A stretch of DNA of 64,000 nt from Pycnopodia helianthoides. Its lineage: Eukaryota > Echinodermata > Asteroidea > Forcipulatida > Asteriidae. Under the pieces are notes generated by a model, which saw only the letters and a program-made list of their open reading frames with translations, had not been told where the DNA came from and made no database searches. The DNA lies in contig JASTWB010000057.1 in NCBI GenBank assembly GCA_032158295.1, positions 22,764 through 86,763 of the forward strand, given 5' to 3'. Numbering within the stretch: position 1 is the stretch's first letter; every line of letters begins with the position of its first letter. Shown piece after piece: positions 1-11,624 of this stretch. The position numbers and the translations under genes were made by a program.

Positions 1-1640
1 CAATGCTTGTTTTAAAGAGAAACCATCAAAATCACACAGGTAAGCCTTGCATTTGACCCACTTACTCTACGCTACTGTATAAAATACTGACTTTACCCTA
101 ACACAGACCCTAAAACGCTTGTTTCAAAGAGAAATCCTCAAAATCACAAGGGGTAAGCCTTGCATTTGCCCCCTTACTCTATGCTACTGTACAAATACTG
201 ACTTTGCCCTAACACAGACCCCAAATGCTTGTTTCAAGAGAAATCATCAAAATCACACGGGGTAAGTCTTGCATTTGACCCACTTAATCTACGCTACTGT
301 ATAAATACTGACTTTACCCAGGCACAGACCTCATATGCTTGTTTCAAAGAGAAATCATCAAAATCACAAAGGGTAAGCCTTGCATTTGACCCCTTTACTC
401 TACGCTAATGTATAAATACTGACTTTATCCTAACACAGACCTCAAATGCTTGTTTTCAAAGAAATTCATCAAAAGCACAAGGGGTAAGCTTGCATTTGAC
501 CCCTTACTCTACGCTACTGTATAAATACTGACTTTACCCTAACACAGACCCCAAATGCTTGTTTCAAAGAGAATTCATCAAAACACACGCTTTGTTTCAA
601 AAAGAAATCATCAAAAATCACAAGGGGTAAGCCTTGCAATTGACCCCCTACTCTACGCTTCTGTATAAATACTGACTTTACCCTAAAAGAGAAACAAGCT
701 TGTTTCATAGAGAAACCATCAAAATCACACGGTGTAAGCCTTGCATTTGACCCACTTACTCTACGCTACTGTATAAATACTGACTTTACCCTAAAACAGA
801 CCCAAAAACGCTTGTTTCAAAGAGAAATCATCAAAATCACAAGGGGTAAGCCTTGCATTTGACCCCTTACTCTACGCTACTGTAAAATACTGACTTTACC
901 CTAACACAGACCCCAAATGCTTGTTTCAAAGAGAAATCATCAAAATCACAAGGGGTAAGCCTTGCATTTGACCCCCTTACTCTACGCTACTGTATAAATA
1001 CTGACTTTCCCCTCCTCAACCGCTTGTTTCAAAGAAAGTTCATCAAAATCACAAGGGGTAAGCCTTGCATTTGACCCACTTAATCTCTGCTACTGTATAG
1101 ATACTGACTTTACCCTAACAAAAAAACCCAAACGCTTGTTTCAAAGAGATTGCATCAAAAGCACAAGGGGGTAAGCCTTGCATTTGACCCACATAATTTA
1201 CGCTACAGTATAAATACTGACTTTACCCTAACAGAAAATCCAAACGCTTGTTTTTAAAGAGAATTCATTAAAAGCACAAGGGGTAAGCCTTGCATTAGAC
1301 CCCCTTCCTGTACTCCACTGTATATACTGACTTTACCCTAACACAAACCCCAAAACGCTTTTTTCAAAGAGACTTCATCAAAATAACAACGGGTAAACCT
1401 TGCATTTTAGCACCTCACTCTACGCTACAGTAAAAATACTGACTTTACCCTAACACAAACCACAAGTGTTGTTTTAAAGAGAATACATCAAAATCACAAG
1501 AGGTAAGCCTTGCATTTGACCGCCTTACTCTACGCTACTGTACAAATACTGCCTTTTCCCTAACACAAACCCCAAACGCTTGTTTTAAAGAGAATTCATC
1601 AAAACCACAAGGGGTAAGCCTTGCATTTGAATAAGTAGTC
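1..1640. repeat. ~110-bp tandem satellite array (runs off the left edge)
   Basis: About fifteen head-to-tail copies of a 105-112 bp unit. Landmarks that recur in order in each unit are 'gcttgtttcaaagagaaat', 'taagccttgcatttgaccc', 'ctctacgctactgtataa' and 'ctgactttaccctaacacag'. Copies differ by scattered substitutions and 1-3 base indels, and diverge more towards 1300-1640, as expected at the edge of an array. Any open frames here are by-products of the repeat. No transposase or other gene is visible. Confidence 0.93.
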
Positions 1641-1814
1641 TACACTTAATGCATTACCCCTTGCTCTATCTCTAGCCCAAACCACAACCCTAATGCCAAC
1701 AATATGATTGTTGCTATTTATAAGTGACTTCGAACAACATCATCTAATGTGTGAATTTTCAAAAATGAAAACAAATAGTGGAACTTACTACTACTACTAC
1801 TTAGTTGACCTACA

Positions 1815-2250
1815 TGTAAGTGGCTACTTGAGACGAGCGTGATGGTACACATGCCACACATCACGATCACTCATGCAGCCAGCTAGTTCATCAGCTGTAG
1901 TCTCCAACCCTGTGTCTTCTTTCGTCGTCTTTACCATGTTCTTGATTAGCCTCCCACTGCTTGGTTGTCCATGTTTTGGCTCCCACAGGATCACCCTACA
2001 TGCCGGTAGCTCTGGATGCCTAACACACTGCGTGAGTGAATGTGATGTATGGCGTGTGTATCATCGCGCTCGTCGAAGGTAGCCACTGACTTTAGGCTTA
2101 GACTTAGACTTGATCTTCTCCGAGACCTTTGGCAGGTTGCCATACAGCTCGGCATTCGACATATGGGCCTTCCAGCTCACATCCATTGCCATCCTGAGCA
2201 TCCGGGTGTAGCATCCATTGAGTGACTCGGTCTGTGCTGCTGTAAGGGTA
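1815..2250 (-). pseudogene. non-LTR retrotransposon (LINE) reverse-transcriptase C-terminal relic
   Basis: Conceptual translation of the minus strand gives, from 2245 down to about 2090, the motif order LNGCYTRMLRMA, VSWKAHMSNAELYG and LPKVSEKI. This is typical of the end of the reverse-transcriptase domain in animal LINEs. Further down (about 2000-1850) come LILWEPKHG, GRLIKNMVK and EDTGL, a typical LINE C-terminal tail. The two blocks are not in one uninterrupted frame, and the endonuclease and RT catalytic core are absent, so this is a 5'-truncated dead copy. The clade cannot be assigned from this fragment. Confidence 0.72.
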
Positions 2251-2626
2251 ATGTCTCACTACTGTAGAGTAGAATCGTCTCAATTGGGAAAACTCAACAA
2301 AAATACAAGAGGGTATTAGACTTACTTTCTTTGTCCATTTTATTTCTACATCACTGCATACATATCAAAACTGAAAGAGACTTTAAAATGTAAAATACAG
2401 TAACATTTTTAAAGTAAATATACTGTACAGTGGAATATGACAATGACACATCAGCACGGAAAGACACAGAACGGAATGGAATAGTTTAAGTGAAATCGTA
2501 CAAGTATGTACTCACATCGAGACCAAATACAGAGCAATATTTTCCCTGTGAGGTTTGGGACATTTACCCCATCTCACCCTGAAGACAATCAATTGCTCAT
2601 TTTCCTTTTGTACATACTTCTTTTTG

Positions 2627-2957
2627 TTAAAGGTAGGGTCATAGATTGGTAAATACTCTGAGAAACGATTCATGCATGAATCCTTTTTCAGATTTCTGAG
2701 GGTTGGTGTCCGTTCACGAATGCTGCGGCCAGAGATGCCAGAGATGTTTGTACCCGCTGTCACCTCGCTAACTGCGGATAAATTCACTGTTTGTATGAAT
2801 ATACTGTGACAATTTTATTTGCTGTTTTCTCAACAAGTAGACACTGGATTCAGCTGAAACTTTCACAAGTGATTTTGGGGCGTATTTTTGAAAATAATTT
2901 TGCCAATAAATGAGCATTACGTTGAAAGAAAAACCAATCTATGACCCTACCTTTCAA
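2627..2957. mobile_element. MITE with ~22-bp terminal inverted repeats, TTAA-type ends
   Basis: The left end AAAGGTAGGGTCATAGATTG (from 2629) is repeated in inverted orientation ending near 2955. The left flank is TTAA and the right flank is TCAA, which looks like a decayed TTAA target duplication as made by piggyBac-type elements. The interior has no gene. An open frame crossing its left end (2512-2787 minus) is not supported as coding. Confidence 0.6.
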
Positions 2958-3404
2958 TAGAAGTACTTGAGCAACGTTTGAAGAAAATACAGCAGTGATT
3001 GACTGGCCAAGGGGTGAGCTGTAGGTGGCCTGATGCAGTTTATAGGCAGTACATGTAGTATAGCTTCCATTGAATGATATTAAAAAAATAAAAATAAATT
3101 AGAAAGATTCTATTTCCAAACATATATACAAATTTACAATACGTACAGTTCGATTGTAGGAATTTCATAGCATTAAAATAAGATTTTATGTAATCTTAAC
3201 TTATCGGTTGGTTTGTTTCTGTCCCTGCAGAATATTTCAGACTCACAAATACAGTCAGTAGACCCCCTACATTGGAGCCCATCACTGAGGTCAAACAATG
3301 GAAATGTGCAAGCGCAGTGCACAACTCTCAGCCAACTCTAGGTCTTCATTGCCCACAGTGAGGGCGCTGTTTACGGCCTTTGACGTCACACGCAAGGGCT
3401 CTAT

Positions 3405-3655
3405 TGGCTCGGTTTCACAAAGCACTAGGATCCATCTTAAGATGAGTTGTCAATACTACCATAGTAACTTTTGTTGTGACATCACATTTTTGCTTAGCGA
3501 TTAAGATTAAAAACACAGCTCAGCGTCCAATTCCATGGCTCTGCTTACCGCAAAAATCTCTGCTTACCGAGCCCTGTAAAGGTCATGGCCCAGTTTCATG
3601 GCTCTGCTTGCGGTAAGCAAACAATCGGCGCTTACAGAGCAGGGCATTTCGCACT
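3405..3655. repeat. dispersed repeat 'tttcacaaagcacta / gctctgcttaccg'
   Basis: 3412-3505 matches 53872-53960 in the same orientation (tttcacaaagcactaagat, a run to 'ttgtgacatcac', then 'gcttagcga'). 3525-3650 holds two inverted, diverged copies of a 'ccaatttcatggctctgcttaccg' motif related to the MITE at 5236-5414. It is non-coding repeat relics. Confidence 0.55.
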
Positions 3656-3884
3656 TATGTCAAGCGTATCTCATGGGTCAAATGTTGTATCTTGACACGT
3701 ACTTGTTCTGTGTGTACATCCGGGCTACATGTATTTGAGGCGAGAAATTATTTATTGACAGTTTCAAACTTGCTCGTAAAGTGCTATTTTCGGTAATACA
3801 ACGTTTTCGCACTGACACAACAATTTCAAGGTGCCTTATACCATGCAAGAACTTTTTATCATTCACACACACAAACCCAAGTGA

Positions 3885-4235
3885 ATAGTGGCCTCCTATC
3901 GTGGACCCCCTGTTTTTCAACTCTTTGTTCTGATAACTGTGGACCCCATTGTTTTCCTTTGCGATAGCGATCATGGACCTATTGTCCCTTTTGTTATAAG
4001 TCCTCGGTTTCAGTGTCAAGTACACCCACACACATTTGTTGACCCGACAGTCAAAGACTTCTCCTGCTTTGAATTTGTTTTAACAACGTCCCCGTTGTTT
4101 TTTTACACAAAATGTGACCAAGGACGTCCTTGCTCTGGCAAACCAGGCCAATTAATTTTGAAATTGAAGTCCTTGGTTTCCAGATTTCTGCCCAGGATTT
4201 CTTTAGTGGCGGAATTTGTTTTCTCCTGAAAACCA
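3885..4235. repeat. degenerate 'gtggggacc' dispersed repeat
   Basis: A series of 'gtggaccccctgtt', 'tattgtcccttttgttataggtcc' and 'aacgtccccgttg' motifs. The same motif set, better preserved, recurs at 7390-7735. No coding evidence. Confidence 0.5.
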
Positions 4236-4472
4236 TTGTGGGGTGGATCAGTTACATGGTAGATCATAAAAATAGACTCAAACCAAAGAAGTATTCAAAG
4301 TTAATGGCAATTATTTATACCCTTTTTTTAAACTGGTAAATTTTACGTTAGTTTAATTTAATTAATTTGGATAATGTGTGGTGGTTAGAAACAGAGAAAC
4401 TTCTGCCAGTGGTGGTTCGGGAATCCCGAGTGGCCGGGCGGGTTTTCCGGCACCGACCACTGTGGGCAGAAC

Positions 4473-5144
4473 TAAGCTTGGGCGATACCACAATATTATC
4501 GAATATCGCGATACTAGTTCTGAAACGATTATGATATCGGGTCACATTTTTTTTAATCGTGATATCGGTAAATCGCGATATTGTTAAGTATCGCGATGTA
4601 TTTCCTAGCCGAGACGATCTTGCAACAATAAATCTCCTTGTCAAGACGATATTGCAACAATAAATCTCCTAGTTGAGATGATTTGCTGCATCAAAGAGTT
4701 GCAAGTCACAGACCGCAACCGCAAGATTCCCCAACAGATCCGATCCGACGGGGTTTAGTCTTCGAAAAAACCAACATCAAAGCCTTAGCGATCAGGCGGT
4801 CTCAAGCAGACGGGTGTTACCACGTGCGTTACCACGTGCGTGTTGCGTACGTGCGAGTAGCGTGATCTAATTAGTTATGCACACATAAAGAACAGTCTGT
4901 CATGCGCAGTTAACACATTAAATGTGTGTAAGTAATAGGCCCAGGTCTTCATACCATAGGTAAAACCCGAAGAATAGATGATTGGAACAACAGTATAAGT
5001 GATAAGTCATTCACTGCCACAACTCACACCGTGAGATTTGTAGAAGATTGACATCATAAAAAAATAATCGCGATTATATCGAATATTGCGATATTTTCTC
5101 AATGATATATCGTGGCTGAGAAAATGCGATATCGCCCAAGATTA
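4473..5144. mobile_element. non-autonomous hAT-like transposon with intact 8-bp target duplication
   Basis: The ends are imperfect inverted repeats: TAAGCTTGGGCGATA at the left, and at the right (reverse complement) TAATCTTGGGCGATATCG. They are flanked on both sides by the same 8 bp, GGCAGAAC (4465-4472 and 5145-5152). An 8-bp duplication with short ends is the signature of hAT-superfamily transposition. The subterminal regions are packed with ATATCG/CGATAT motifs, the usual place for transposase binding. At 672 bp with no transposase frame it must have been moved in trans. Confidence 0.82.
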
Positions 5145-5235
5145 GGCAGAACCCTGGTTTCAAAGCATAGACATTGCTCACTCACAGTTGTTGACCCCAT
5201 TGAACCAAGGACGTCCTAGACTTGTGAAAACACCA

Positions 5236-5414
5236 GGGCCCAATTTCATAGAGCTGCTCAAGCACAAAAAGTAGCTAAGCACAACAAAATTAAGGTTACC
5301 AGCCAAAATATCATGTCACATGGACCATTTGTGACTGGTATCCTGCTCATTTCTGCTTAGCAGACAATTATTAAGCAATGTTTTTGGCTTCAGCAGCTCT
5401 ATGAAATGTGCCCC
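5236..5414. mobile_element. ~180-bp MITE, ends GGGCCCAATTTCATAGAGCTGCT
   Basis: The left end gggcccaatttcatagagct is mirrored at the right end as agctctatgaaatgtgcccc. The interior has no open frame. Related partial copies are visible near 3525-3650, 27050-27150 and 30880-30960, so this is a multi-copy family. Confidence 0.7.
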
Positions 5415-5961
5415 AGATCCCTTTCGTTCAAGTTCTTGGTGGTTTTAATACGTAAGATATTGCTCACACACCTGTCAGGGGTGAGGTAGCTCATTGGCTG
5501 CCATTTCATTTACACGGCAACCTCCCACACCAGTATCTGATTGTATGCTACGGTGAAGACCTGCTTGCCAGAGGGTGTAAAGCGGACAAGCTGAACAGCG
5601 TCATTGTGTCCGACAAAGGCTTGGAAACTGCTCTCGTGAAAGTCGACCACCTTAAGCAGCCGCTCTGTTAAAGAAAATAACAAAAATAATAAATATCAAA
5701 TGAGATTTTTAGTGGATCAGTCATATAGGGCAGATTTTTCTGATTATTAGTAATTAATAAACACCTCTAAATGTTTATGCACTCTGATTGGTCTCGTTCT
5801 TGCAAATGAGATTCATAGTTAAATATGTGTGGGAGATTAGGTCCCATGCAAAAATTTAACAGCCTAAAGATTGGCCCTTGAACATGAATCAAACGATATC
5901 ACAAATTCTGAAGATTTGTACCGCTTTTTTCGTTAAAAGCATTTTTTTAATGGCTATAAGA

Positions 5962-6108
5962 GTGTGAGAAGCCAGTCTTCACTACGCGGTAATAACCTTG
6001 GTTGGTGGCCGGCCGCTGTTAATGGACCTCAACTTCAGCTCGATCCATTAACAGCAGCCAGCCACCAACCCGGCCATCACCACGCAGTGAAGACTGGCTC
6101 CCCACACT
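5962..6108. repeat. foldback, ~65-bp inverted arms
   Basis: The left arm starting gtgtgagaagccagtcttca is mirrored by the right arm ending agtgaagactggctcccca. Both contain ggttggtggc and ctgttaatgga. Arms differ at a few sites and meet at a loop of about 15 bp near 6030. It lies in the intron before the last WDR90-like exon. Probably a foldback MITE. Confidence 0.75.
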
Positions 6109-6234
6109 GTTATTTCCTACTTATTGACCCAATTCACATGACGTCAACATACACTAAATCTTGGTTGCGCCATTATGGAAGTCAGTTTCCCTGTGCCCCT
6201 GTGCAGTACCCCAGTAGGCACGTGACATTTTAAA

Positions 6235-7330
6235 GACGTCTTTTTTCGGTCGTTATCTAGTCGCTTGTTTTAAAGCGGTCGTGACCGAAAAACAACGTCT
6301 TAAAGACATCTTTAAGAAGTCTTTCTTCAAATTCGGAACTCGTTCCCTTCCTCCAAAATCAAAAAAAAAAACAAGACGTCTAAACGACGTCATTTTACGG
6401 TCGTTGTCTAGTCGTAAGTACTCCTGGTGATCGTGGTTAAAAAACAACTTCTTTAAGACGTCTTTCTTCCCACCCAAAAAACTCATCCCCACACGCCAAA
6501 AAAACACGACGTATTTACGACGTCATTTTATGGTCGTTATCCAGTCAAATGTACTACAGGTGATCATGGTCAAAAAAACGATTTCTTCAAGACGTCTTTC
6601 TTCCCACCCGAAAACACATCGCCATCCGCCCAAAAACACGACGTATGCATGACGTTGTTTTACGGTCGTTATCTAGTCGTAAGTACTCCTGGTGATCGTG
6701 GTAAAAAAAAGACTTCTTCAAGACTTCTTTCTTCGTATATATGACATCCTTTTACGGTCGTTATCTGCTTGTGGTTCTCTGTTTCGGAGCGGTAAAAACT
6801 TCATGTTTTTTACTGGTGGGGATGATTTCTCGGAGCCCAGGTCACCATGTTTGAATACCTGTGGTATAAGTACTCCTGGGGTACTCCTGGAGTTCGTGGT
6901 TAAAAAACGACTTCTTCAAGACGTCTTTCTTCGTATATATGACATCGTTTTAAGGTCGTTATCTAGTCGTAAGTAATCCTGGTGATCGTGGTAAAAAAAC
7001 GACTCCTTCAAGACGTCTTTCTTCCCACCAAAAAACTCATCCTCACCCGCCTAAAAAACAACTACAACAACACGACGTCTTTACGACGTCATCTTACGGT
7101 CGTTATTTAGTTGAGTGGGTAATGCAGCGGCCGTAGTCAAAAGAAGACTTCTTCAAGATGTCTTTCTTCCCACGCAAAAACTCATTCCCACCCGCCAAAA
7201 AACAAACTAACAAACAAACAACGACATCTTTACGACGTCGTTTTATGGCAGTTATATTATATCTATAGTTGAGGTTTATACTACAGCCGTAGTAACGGGA
7301 AAAAAAAACTTCTGAATGACGTAAAAACAC
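6235..7330. repeat. degenerate GACGTC array, ~130-bp units
   Basis: The string cggtcgttatctag recurs near 6247, 6398, 6531, 6663, 6756, 6953 and 7097. Each is followed by 'gtaagtactcctggtgatcg', 'cttcaagacgtctttcttcc' and 'aaaaacacgacgtc'. Spacing varies from 93 to 197 bp because units carry deletions. GACGTC and its near variants occur several times per unit. Non-coding. Confidence 0.85.
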
Positions 7331-7918
7331 ACACACACACACACGCACACACACGCACACACACACACACCCGTGTGTAAACACCTGCAATCGGGGACCT
7401 CCTATTGTCCCTCTTTTGTTTGTACTCTAACTTTTTGGCACCAGCTCTCATTGGTTTTGTACACGTTTTCCAACTGGGGACCTTTCCCCAAACGGGGACC
7501 CTATTGTCCTCTTTTGTTATAGGTCCCCGGTTTGAATGTGTATATCTACCCACACCCACACACACACACACTTTTGCACACACCGTTGTGGGGACTTCCT
7601 ATTGTTGTTCTATTGTTCCCTTTTCTAAAGAATTACCTTGTGGGGACCCAGTTTAACAAAGAAAAACGTTGTGGGGACCTTTGTTCCACTGTGTAAAAGT
7701 CCCCACAACGGTGTGTATGCCTACCCACACACACACACACATATTTACGGAGTCGTCTTACGGTAGTTATCTAATTATTGAGTGTGTAACAGCTGCTGTG
7801 GTCAAAACATGATTTAAAAATAGTTAACTACGTCTTTCTTCCCATCCGAGAAATCATCCCCACCAGTAAAAAACATGAAGTTTTTACCGCTCCGAAACAG
7901 AGAACCACAAGCAGATAA
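6761..7918. repeat. 74-bp near-perfect inverted repeat pair about 1 kb apart
   Basis: The segment 6761-6834 (starting ttatctgcttgtggttctct) is present reverse-complemented at 7845-7918, with essentially no differences over 74 bp. The arms are far better conserved than the GACGTC repeats around them. Confidence 0.85.
7325..7745. repeat. CA microsatellites and 'gtggggacc' repeat
   Basis: CA/AC runs at about 7328-7372, 7553-7572 and 7724-7741 surround motifs such as 'ggggacctcctattgtccc', 'ggtccccggtttgaatgtg' and 'ccttgtggggaccc'. The same motifs occur at 3885-4235. CA-repeat frames such as the VCVCVCV stretches are not genes. Confidence 0.8.
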
Positions 7919-7963
7919 ACAATTCGGCATTCCACACCACCCACGGCCTTGATTCAGTGTATT

Positions 7964-8916
7964 CCCAGCAAACAAAATAACGTCCCCTCGACGTCGCTAG
8001 GACGTTATTTGAATGTTGGGAGAACGTTTTTATTTAACGTCGTACGGACGTATAAGTGTGGAGTTTTGTCAACGTCTAGATGACGTTGCGTTATGACGTT
8101 TTATAATAACGTTGTGACAACGTATAAACTGCACTTAAAAAAGTAATTTCTTAACGCAATTATATGATTTTTTTTCCTGAAGTTTTTCGATCAAGTATAA
8201 ATTGTTTATATTATATAATAGTTTCATAAATTGATACAACATCATATTCAATTAATTACTTTCAACAATATATTTAAACTAGGCCATTACTACTCGTTGC
8301 GGTTGCCTGACTTCACTGTACCTGTATACTATATAACTGTACAGCATGTACTATATAAGTGCATACCAACTTCTTGCTTTGGCAATCATGGGTGTATATT
8401 TTTACTAAAGTTTTTCCACTTTAATAATATTTTTGAAAGTAAAATTACATGTCTAGTTACTACATTAAATTTGCCACTAAATCCTTTGATAGTTTAGACA
8501 AGTACATGAAGAAATGAGTACACCTAATTCATAAATTTGACAAATTTCTCGAAATTTGTTGTAAATATGTTACAACTTCTTAGCCCAATCTACTAATTTG
8601 CATATGTGATATAACGTTGTCATAACGTTCCCAAATAACCTGACAAAACTACAACATTCAAGCAACGTTGCAAAAAAACGTTAACACGACTTTATTTAGA
8701 GGTTTTGAAGAAACATTGCCATAACGTTGTATTTATGTTTTCAAATAACGTGACAAAACCACAACCTACAGGTAACGTTATGAAAGAACATTCACCTAAC
8801 ATTTGTATATGACGTCAAAAACCAACGTTGGAAAACGTCGTATCTGCGTTACAAAGTAACGTGACAGAACCATAACATTCACAGTAACGTTATGATGACG
8901 CTACGTGTTTGCTGGG
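7964..8916. mobile_element. ~950-bp AACGTT-rich MITE with CCCAGCAAACA ends
   Basis: The left end CCCAGCAAACA at 7964 is matched by TGTTTGCTGGG ending at 8916. Subterminal DNA on both sides is packed with AACGTT, ACGTTAT and AACGTGACA motifs (7975-8110 and 8610-8900), while the middle (8160-8600) is AT-rich. No transposase frame. It is nested inside the larger GACGTC region. Confidence 0.75.
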
Positions 8917-10800
8917 TTACTGTTACTTTTTATAGTAATTAATACTTTTGTTTTAGAGGCTTGACCACATGCACAGTGAATGTCTGTGTGGAGCAGACAG
9001 TTTTGTATACGTGTCGTCGTAGTACAGTGTATACAGAGAGTGGGCCGGGGTCAGAGTCACAAGTCAATATGATCCAATAACAGCTGCTGAACACTGTTTT
9101 AAGCCATTTGAAAAAACGGTTGGTTGATGCACACAGTAAACCAAGAGTTTAGTGGGGCTATTTCTTCATGGTTGTGGTTGTGATCAGAATGTGTATCATT
9201 GGTTGTACTGCAGCATAATCAAGTCCAAGTTTGTCAAACATGTCAAAGGACAACACAAGAATCACCTGTGCATTCTGATGGCCGAATGGAGGAAGGCTTT
9301 GGTCACTGTGCAAGTAAGTACGTATTTATACAATTTGACAGAAGGTTGTTAATACTTTCTTTCTTTCTCTTGGACTATTATTTAAAATGTTCACTCTATG
9401 CAGAGGTGTACAACTTTCAGTGCCTGACCTGCTAAATAACAATACATTGTTTTTCTGCTTTGAATTAAACACAAAGAGACCATGAATCCAATGTGTAATG
9501 TATGTTTAGAACTAGAAGACAAATATTTACAAGCATTCTCAAGAAGTAAAAAATATTAGGTAAGGAGAAAGCATTGGTACAGATTTACGCAGACGCAGTA
9601 TTATAAAGAGTAGTACTACCATGTATATCATACCAAACATCAACAACAAAAACCTAATGAAAGGCCTCTATTCTGGCCTGAACTATACTGATTTGATCAG
9701 ATTTCCTTTCATAATTCAACATCATTACTTGAGCTCCTCGAGCGCAAATTTTCACTGGTCGATCTTGTTATATAGTATTTAACAAGACCAGTGAAAATTT
9801 GCGCTCAAGGAGCTCAAGTAATGATCGATAGTTGCGATGATCGTTAACCCTCCATCCTCCTGACAGTCGCATACCGGAGGGTTACGAGGCATGTTCTGTA
9901 AGAAACCACCGTATTTGTAATTTCGACCAGTGTCGCCCATTTTGTTGACTAACTAGATTTGCCCACTTTTACCACTTTCAAAAATCATGACACATATTCT
10001 AAGAACACGGGTTTGATCTTTATTGTGTAATGAATCCATTCATAACACTCAAAACATCATTGACACATTATTTGTATTGTTCTTATTATATATATATATA
10101 TTACAGATTTCTGCGAGTTCTACAAAGTTTATTATTTCAAATACAAGAAAACCAAGCTCTGTGGAGTGAGTGGAATACTGAAACGAAGTTTTGACAGGAA
10201 ATCAGCAGAACACATACAGCTTGTATTTTTGACCATCCAGTCTATATGGACTGCACTGCAACTGACCCGAGCAACATTGACATCAACCAATTAAGATCTT
10301 CACAAATCTACAAAAGAGATAAATCTATACCTGTGTTTGCATTTCTAATAAAAAATAACTGTAATAGCAATAAATAACATTGGTTTAACTATGCTGGAAA
10401 AGTAACACTGGCATATTCTTTCAAAAAAGATCTGTTCATTCTTCGCATATTAAGTTTACCACAGGGAAAGTATCACTTTACAGCAATTGAATATTACCTC
10501 AGGGTTCATGTTTTTTTACCACAAGATTTTTGTACCACAGGACGATAACTACATGAAAGCAACGTTTTACCACAGAAATTACTTGTACCACACAGAGATC
10601 ATGTAATAAAATGTTAAAACCACCCAAATTGTGTGTGGTTCCTTGTGGAGCATACACGTTGATCGCTTGCTGGTTGTTCAGCGTCAGCAGCGGACAGGAA
10701 GGCCAATGGTATTGTTACTAGCATTCTGCCAGCACAAACGTTGACCAGCTTGCATGTGAATAATTGGATAAATAAAAAGACATTTGTAGTGTACATGCAC
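8917..10800. other. unassigned AT-rich intron/insert DNA
   Basis: No confident gene. On the plus strand 9160-9312 an open stretch ends in a good donor (CAAGTAAGTA), and after a TATA-rich tract 10107-10290 is open to a stop. The two do not join in a single good frame and match no family I know. The segment may be a remnant of the element that carries it. The only clear structure is the foldback at 9721-9825. Confidence 0.4.
9721..9825. repeat. foldback with ~46-bp arms
   Basis: Starting atcattacttgagctcct and ending aggagctcaagtaatgat, the arms pair over about 46 bp with one mismatch and a 3-bp bulge, around a short AT-rich loop (ttatatagtattta). Confidence 0.88.
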
Positions 10801-10849
10801 TCACTGAAATTTGGGTCTTTCTCCTATGACTAAAATTTGTATTTTCCGG

Positions 10850-11400
10850 ACAACTAAAGAACGTCTTTCTACAACGTATAAAAGGCGTCTTTTCCCAATG
10901 ATTAAACGACGTCTTTTCAGTTGCCAAAAAATACGTCATTTGGTCGTCAAGAAAAAACGTCTTTTAGACGTCAGGAAAGACGTCTTTTGGTTTTGCATAT
11001 ACGACCAAAATAAGACATTTTATAGGACGTCAGAAGAAGACGTCAGCTAGTCGTAAAAAAATGTCATTTAGTTGTCAAGAAAAGACGTCATTTAGTCGTA
11101 AAAAAGACGTCATTTAGTTGTCAAGAAAAGACGTCATTTAGTTGTCAAGATAAGACGTCATTTAGTCTTCAAGAAAAGACGTCATTTAGTTGTCAAGATA
11201 AGACGTCATTTAGTCGTCAAGAAAAGACGTTATTTAGTCGTCAAGAAAAGACGTCACTTAGTCGTCAAGAAAAGACGTCATTTAGTCGTCAAGAAAAGAC
11301 GTTCTTTAGTCGTCAGAAGAAGACGTCTTAAAGTTTTGCATACACCCCCTAAATAAGACATTTATATGACGTCAAAAATTTATGTGTAAAAGACGTCTTA
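10850..11400. repeat. 24-bp GACGTC tandem array
   Basis: At least ten consecutive copies of a unit close to AAAAGACGTCATTTAGTCGT plus CAAG occupy about 11060-11310, with more diverged copies on either side. Each unit carries one palindromic GACGTC. It is the cleanest of the three ACGT-rich arrays in this region and lies just inside the right inverted end at 11423. Confidence 0.9.
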
Positions 11401-11624
11401 CATCTGTCATGTGCCCACTGGGGTGCGCATTTTAGGAGACGTGCGTGCAGTTAGACCAACACGTTATCTTTATGCAAATTCGACTCCCAAAATGCCAGAC
11501 CTTCGGCAGGTAGTGGCAGCATGTGATGTTAATGAAAGTGATCATTATGCAACTTTTGAATTGCGAAAAAAGAGGATTTACACATTATTTACCAACTGCC
11601 CCTCCTCCCCTGTCAACCTCCCCC

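Larger units (their letters stand above)
6209..11423. mobile_element. composite ~5.2-kb region bounded by inverted CCCCAGTGGGCAC ends
   Basis: The left end CCCCAGTAGGCACGTGACAT (6209) and the reverse complement of the right end, CCCCAGTGGGCACATGACAG (11423), form an inverted pair. Both lead inward into GACGTC-rich repeats. Inside lie a ~130-bp array, a 'gtggggacc' repeat, a nested AACGTT MITE, unassigned DNA (8917-10800) with a foldback, and a 24-bp array. The whole block sits inside one WDR90-like intron. No clear target duplication is visible, so it could equally be two separate elements in opposite orientation. Confidence 0.5.

Noticed and set aside
1..1640. CRISPR-like array
   Set aside because: Units of about 110 bp repeat throughout with no unique spacers, in eukaryotic context. 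It is a satellite.
2512..2787. 91-codon minus-strand frame
   Set aside because: It runs across the border of the TTAA MITE at 2627-2957, has no splice context and matches no family.
7103..7583. Minus-strand frames rich in VCVCVC
   Set aside because: They are translations of CA microsatellites and GACGTC repeats.
10624..10669. Exon-like segment on the minus strand (QAINVYAPQGTTHNL) whose phases would fit between two WDR90-like exons
   Set aside because: The segment at 11703-11783 fits the same phases, matches the family sequence (GHLIAVGTA) and leaves no room for it. The 10.6 kb piece has no family match.
6209..11423. Target-site duplication for the composite ACGT element
   Set aside because: The flanks 'gtgcagta' and 'tgcgcatt' share only a few bases, which is not enough to claim a duplication.
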